From JALYNX01 sp963724825 (lineage in GTDB: Bacteria > Actinomycetota > Acidimicrobiia > Spongiisociales > ZC4RG35), in assembly GCA_963724825.1 (NCBI GenBank), contig CAVRWT010000018.1:1-35337 (forward strand): 35,337 bases of DNA, written 5' to 3'. Position 1 is the first letter of the stretch; each line of letters opens with the position of its first letter. Positions 32,772 through 35,337 of the stretch are shown piece after piece. Below the pieces are notes generated by a model. It ran no database searches and was not told where the DNA came from. It worked only from the letters and a program-made list of their open reading frames with translations. The translations under genes were made by a program, and so were the position numbers.

Positions 32772-33941
32772 TCAGTTCAAGACCCTTCGACATGACCACG
32801 GCTTCCAAAAGCCTTGGCCCAGGTCCTGATACCTCTGCCCTAGCCAGGCGGCTGTCCCGATGTTGGCCACTCCGTCGAACGGGCCACTGTCGGGGAAGCC
32901 TGCCTTTGGCGCCGTTGCCGCCCAGGTCGACGGCAGGAATTGGAACAGGCCCGAGGCTCCTGAATAGGGGTTATAGGCATCGGCATCTCCCAGGCTCTCG
33001 CATTGGATGATCGCCAGCGCCTCGTTGACTCTCGAGGCTGGGAAATATCGACTCACCTCGCCACGCCAGCGCTCCACGGCCGCCGGGAAGTTGGTGTTGC
33101 CCCCGCCGCCACCCCCTCCCGTGTCGTCGTCGGTTGTCGTGGTCACCGGTGCCGTGGTGGTCGTGGTCGGGGCGCTGGTCCCGCCCGGAGTGTCCGGGAT
33201 AGTGGTCGTCGGCGGGTCCCGCTCTTCCTGTCGCTCCTGTTCGGCTTCTCTGGCCCGCGCCGCGTCGACTGCGTTGAGAGCCTCGCTGTATTCGGCTGCA
33301 GACCTGGTCGCCTCGCGGATCGCCTCTGCCACCTTGGCGTCGGCCTGTTCGTAGAGACTTGCCAGGTTCTCCGTCTCGGCATCGACTTCGGCCTGAAGCT
33401 GAGCGACACGCTCCTGATCGGCAAGGAAGGTCGCGACCAGTGCTTCGAGGTCGCGCCGCTTCATGATGAGGGCGTTGACATTCTCCTGCCCGTTGGCGAC
33501 GACGTCGCCGATGAAGAGGCCGGCTACAAGCGCATCCTCGACGTTGTCCGAGTTGGCGAGGCTGACACCTGGCGAGCTGAGAGCGCTCATGTAGGCATCC
33601 ACTGCCTGAGATTCGATATCGGCCTGAATCCCCAACAATTCAACGTCAGCGAACCCGATTTGACCCTGGAGCCTGTCGACTCCGGCGGCCACCGAGGAGA
33701 GTTGCTCCGCCAGGTCGTCGAGCCTGACCATGCTGGCGGCGAGTTGGGACTCGATGTCCGAACGGTTGGCTACGGCCTCGTCGACCAGCCCGCTGGCCGC
33801 CCCCGCCTGCTGTTGGGCCTCTTCTGCCGCATTCTCGGCGTCACCAACGCTCTGGGCGCGCGCGCCAGCGGCAGTGCTGGTGAGCACGGCAGCGGCCAGA
33901 ACGGCGGCCAGGAGCGAGGAGAGGGTGCGACGACAGCGCAT
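32772..33941 (-). CDS. Secreted coiled-coil protein with C-terminal lytic transglycosylase domain
   Basis: Cell-wall hydrolase-like protein, 389 residues. A signal peptide (MRCRRTLSSLLAAVLAAAVLTSTAAGARAQ, cleaved near residue 29) is followed by a long Ala/Gln/Glu-rich coiled coil (~35-240). Next comes a low-complexity linker (~243-285, runs of Pro/Thr, then DDD and seven Gly), and then a lysozyme-like SLT domain (~290-389). The catalytic Glu is probably E315 in IIQCESLG, followed by NPYSGASGLFQFLPSTWA, the classical transglycosylase block. C314 and C384 might pair. The architecture recalls NlpC/P60- or Rpf-associated peptidoglycan enzymes of actinobacteria. The ATG at 33941 is used; an in-frame TTG lies eight codons upstream. 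Confidence 0.9.
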   Translation of the reverse strand: MRCRRTLSSLLAAVLAAAVLTSTAAGARAQSVGDAENAAEEAQQQAGAASGLVDEAVANRSDIESQLAASMVRLDDLAEQLSSVAAGVDRLQGQIGFADVELLGIQADIESQAVDAYMSALSSPGVSLANSDNVEDALVAGLFIGDVVANGQENVNALIMKRRDLEALVATFLADQERVAQLQAEVDAETENLASLYEQADAKVAEAIREATRSAAEYSEALNAVDAARAREAEQERQEERDPPTTTIPDTPGGTSAPTTTTTAPVTTTTDDDTGGGGGGGNTNFPAAVERWRGEVSRYFPASRVNEALAIIQCESLGDADAYNPYSGASGLFQFLPSTWAATAPKAGFPDSGPFDGVANIGTAAWLGQRYQDLGQGFWKPWSCRRVLN

Positions 33942-34017
33942 CGGTTGGGAGGCAAGGGTAACCAATGCCCTCCACCACGTGAAGTGGGATCCGCCCGGTC
34001 CACGTCTCGGGCATGGG

Positions 34018-34038
34018 CTGACAGGCCTGGCCTGTCAG
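34018..34038. promoter_or_regulatory. 21-base perfect palindrome between the SLT and RidA genes
   Basis: CTGACAGGCC (34018-34027), a central T (34028) and GGCCTGTCAG (34029-34038) form an exact 10-base dyad. It lies in the 111-base gap between the divergent transglycosylase (start 33941) and ridA (coding from about 34053), so termination is not its expected job; an operator site is more likely. As RNA it could also form an 8-pair stem with a 5-base loop in the ridA leader. The binding protein is unknown. Confidence 0.55.
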
Positions 34039-34052
34039 GTTTAAGGTCGGCT

Positions 34053-34439
34053 ATCGATCGTCTGAACATCTCGTCCGGTTCGCCATTCGAGCCCCGTATC
34101 GGGTTCAGCCGCGCGGTCCGGGTGGGCGATCGGGTCCTCGTGGCGGGAACAGCGCCCATCTGGCCCGATGGCGAGGTGGACCCCGATCCGGCGACACAGG
34201 CGAGAAGATGTCTCGAGATCATTCTCGATGCGCTCTATCAGGCGGGCGCCCGGGCGAGTGACGTGGTGCGCACCAGGTCCTATCTCACCGACGCCTCCTA
34301 CGCGGATGCCGTGGGGAGGGCTCACGGTGAGGTGTTCGGTCAGGTGAGACCGGCGTCGACGATGGTCGTGGTGGCCGGGCTGCTCGACGAGCGGTGGAAG
34401 GTCGAGATCGAAGCCGAGGCGATTGTCGATTCGGTCTAG
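34053..34439 (+). CDS. RidA/YjgF/YER057c/UK114 family protein
   Basis: Imine/enamine deaminase-type protein that clears reactive 2-aminoacrylate-like intermediates; about 128 residues. Family blocks are clear: NISSGSPFEPRIGFSRAVRVGDRVLVAGTAPI, then QARRCLEIILDALYQAGARASDVVRTRSYLTD (with R of the carboxylate-binding site), FGQVRPASTMVVVAGLLDERWKVEIEAEAIV. The start is unclear: no ATG, GTG or TTG is close upstream in frame. The codon at the expected Met before DRLNISSG is ATC (34053), preceded by TAAGG; CTG 34062 is another option. An in-frame GTG far upstream would cross the oppositely oriented gene and is rejected. A 21-base palindrome lies just upstream. Convergent with the metallopeptidase, 6 bases between stops. 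Confidence 0.87.
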   Translation: MDRLNISSGSPFEPRIGFSRAVRVGDRVLVAGTAPIWPDGEVDPDPATQARRCLEIILDALYQAGARASDVVRTRSYLTDASYADAVGRAHGEVFGQVRPASTMVVVAGLLDERWKVEIEAEAIVDSV

Positions 34440-34445
34440 ACCGTC

Positions 34446-35337
34446 TCAGCCGGCTGCCGAGAATGTGTCGCAGGCCCCGGGGTCTCCTGAGTCGTAGCCG
34501 GTCATGGTCCACTGAGCACGCTGTTCGGCCGATCCATGGGTCCACGTCTCGGGGTTGATCTGGCCCGTTACCTGACTCTGGATGCGATCGTCGCCCACCG
34601 CCTCCGCCGCTTCGATCGCCTCCTGGATCTCTCCCGGGTCCAGCTCAACTGACTCGCCGGTTCCGGTCCCCACCGTCAGGGTGGAGGCCCAAACCCCGGC
34701 AAAGCAGTCAGCCTGCAACTCCATCAGAACCGAAAGGTCGTTTGCCTGGTCGGGATTCTGTTGCTGGAGGGCCCGCACCTCGTCGGAGACTCCGATGACC
34801 GTCTGGATGTGATGACCGAATTCATGTGCGATGACATATGCAGGGGCGAAATCGCCTCTCGCACCGAACTGTTCCTTCAGCTGGTTGAAGAAGTCAAAGT
34901 CGAGGTAGATCTTCTCGTCGACGGGGCAGTAGTGGGGACCGACGGTCTCGTCTGCGCCGCCACAGCCCGAGTCCGTGTAGCCCTCGAAGATCACAAACCG
35001 TGGCGTCCTGTAGTCGTTCCTGCCTGCCGCGATGAAGACCTGCGACCACATCGAGTCGAGGTCGGTGTACACCGCGTTCATGTAGTCCTTGAGGTCGGCG
35101 TCAGGATCGGCAGCGGGGTCGATCGTGCCCTCGGTTTCGGGAGCGACCACGCCGGGCGCAAGGGCATCGGTGATGTCGTCGAGCGTTCCCGGATCGATCC
35201 CTCCGCCGCCAAGAAACATGACCAACAACACGACGATCAGGCCGATGCCGCCGGCCCCGCCACCGAGCGCGATACCGCGGCGCGACGTTTGGCCCCGCCG
35301 GTCTTCGAGTCCCTTGCTGACTGGCTCTTTCTTGTAC
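34446..35337 (-). CDS. Neutral zinc metallopeptidase (YpfJ-like), 5' end beyond the window
   Basis: Predicted membrane-anchored zinc metalloprotease of the YpfJ/Zn_peptidase (PF04228) family. The visible part starts in mid-N-terminus (KKEPVSKGLEDRRGQTSRRG), then a membrane segment IALGGGAGGIGLIVVLLVMFLGGGGIDP, and a catalytic domain with YTDSGCGGADETVGPHYCP, KIYLDFDFFNQLKEQFGARGD. The zinc motif is VIAHEFGHHIQTVIG, and the third ligand Glu lies in LMELQADCFAGVWA. The C-terminus has GYDSGDPGACDTFSAAG. The start codon and first residues lie upstream of base 35337, on the minus strand. The family is widespread and largely uncharacterised. The stop at 34446 nearly meets ridA. Confidence 0.93.
   Translation of the reverse strand, partial: YKKEPVSKGLEDRRGQTSRRGIALGGGAGGIGLIVVLLVMFLGGGGIDPGTLDDITDALAPGVVAPETEGTIDPAADPDADLKDYMNAVYTDLDSMWSQVFIAAGRNDYRTPRFVIFEGYTDSGCGGADETVGPHYCPVDEKIYLDFDFFNQLKEQFGARGDFAPAYVIAHEFGHHIQTVIGVSDEVRALQQQNPDQANDLSVLMELQADCFAGVWASTLTVGTGTGESVELDPGEIQEAIEAAEAVGDDRIQSQVTGQINPETWTHGSAEQRAQWTMTGYDSGDPGACDTFSAAG

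Noticed and set aside
33080..33200. Repetitive G/T-rich tract that could pass for a tandem repeat
   Set aside because: It encodes the Thr/Pro/Gly linker of the transglycosylase; the repetitiveness follows from the protein composition.
33003..34052. Plus-strand frame continuous with ridA at its 3' end
   Set aside because: The first ~350 codons are antisense to the secreted transglycosylase; only the terminal RidA portion shows family conservation.

Overview
The window is high-G+C bacterial chromosome and probably comes from an actinobacterium, most likely an uncultured member of the Acidimicrobiia or a relative. That placement is an inference from gene content: a class III cyclase fused to a STAND ATPase, a stand-alone LigD polymerase domain together with a LigC-type ligase, a DUF222/HNH gene behind a mycobacterial-type LexA box, and a GabD2-like dehydrogenase. 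No rRNA, tRNA, CRISPR array, insertion sequence or prophage gene was recognised. About 37 genes fill the window and no stretch longer than 300 bases lacks a gene.

Layout. 1-1219: the 5' part of dnaK with its leader, a GC-rich hairpin element, and a membrane-anchored cytochrome c. 1288-4542: a DoxX protein, a conserved unknown, a DNA methyltransferase coupled to a low-molecular-weight phosphatase, and a GNAT acetyltransferase, with two inverted repeats in the methyltransferase/GNAT promoter gap. 4546-6851: MsrB, NUDIX, CHAD and DUF427 genes. 6935-9273: a LexA box, a broken DUF222/HNH endonuclease, and a frame-disrupted winged-helix protein. 9326-12690: a dienelactone hydrolase overlapping a cyclase/STAND/TPR regulator. 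12705-17321: an FAD oxidoreductase and transketolase, then an ECF sigma factor coupled to an O6-methylguanine methyltransferase that carries an Ada zinc domain at its C-terminus. 17380-22546: an M50-like membrane protein lacking the catalytic Glu, an MFS exporter, a second dienelactone-hydrolase-like protein, an AhpD-like protein and an aldehyde dehydrogenase. 22555-28530: an unknown protein, the LigD polymerase domain, and a five-gene minus-strand operon of LigC plus two ABC-2 cassettes. 28544-35337: a YihY/BrkB protein, two unknowns, DUF2461, a cation exchanger, a secreted lytic transglycosylase, RidA, and the 3' part of a zinc metallopeptidase gene.

Themes. DNA repair and maintenance recurs (MGMT-AdaA, LigD-Pol, LigC, the LexA-boxed HNH gene, the methyltransferase), as do redox and damage control (MsrB, AhpD, NUDIX, RidA, DnaK). 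Strand orientation alternates unusually often: tail-to-tail genes touch or overlap at their stop codons, and head-to-head genes are only 13-111 bases apart.

Caution on sequence quality. At least ten otherwise well-conserved genes are broken by single-base indels, mostly +1. Removing the extra or restoring the missing base gives full-length family members. Most of these are probably assembly or read errors; the HNH gene, with about five, may be a true pseudogene. Frame-disrupted genes are annotated over their full reconstructed extent.
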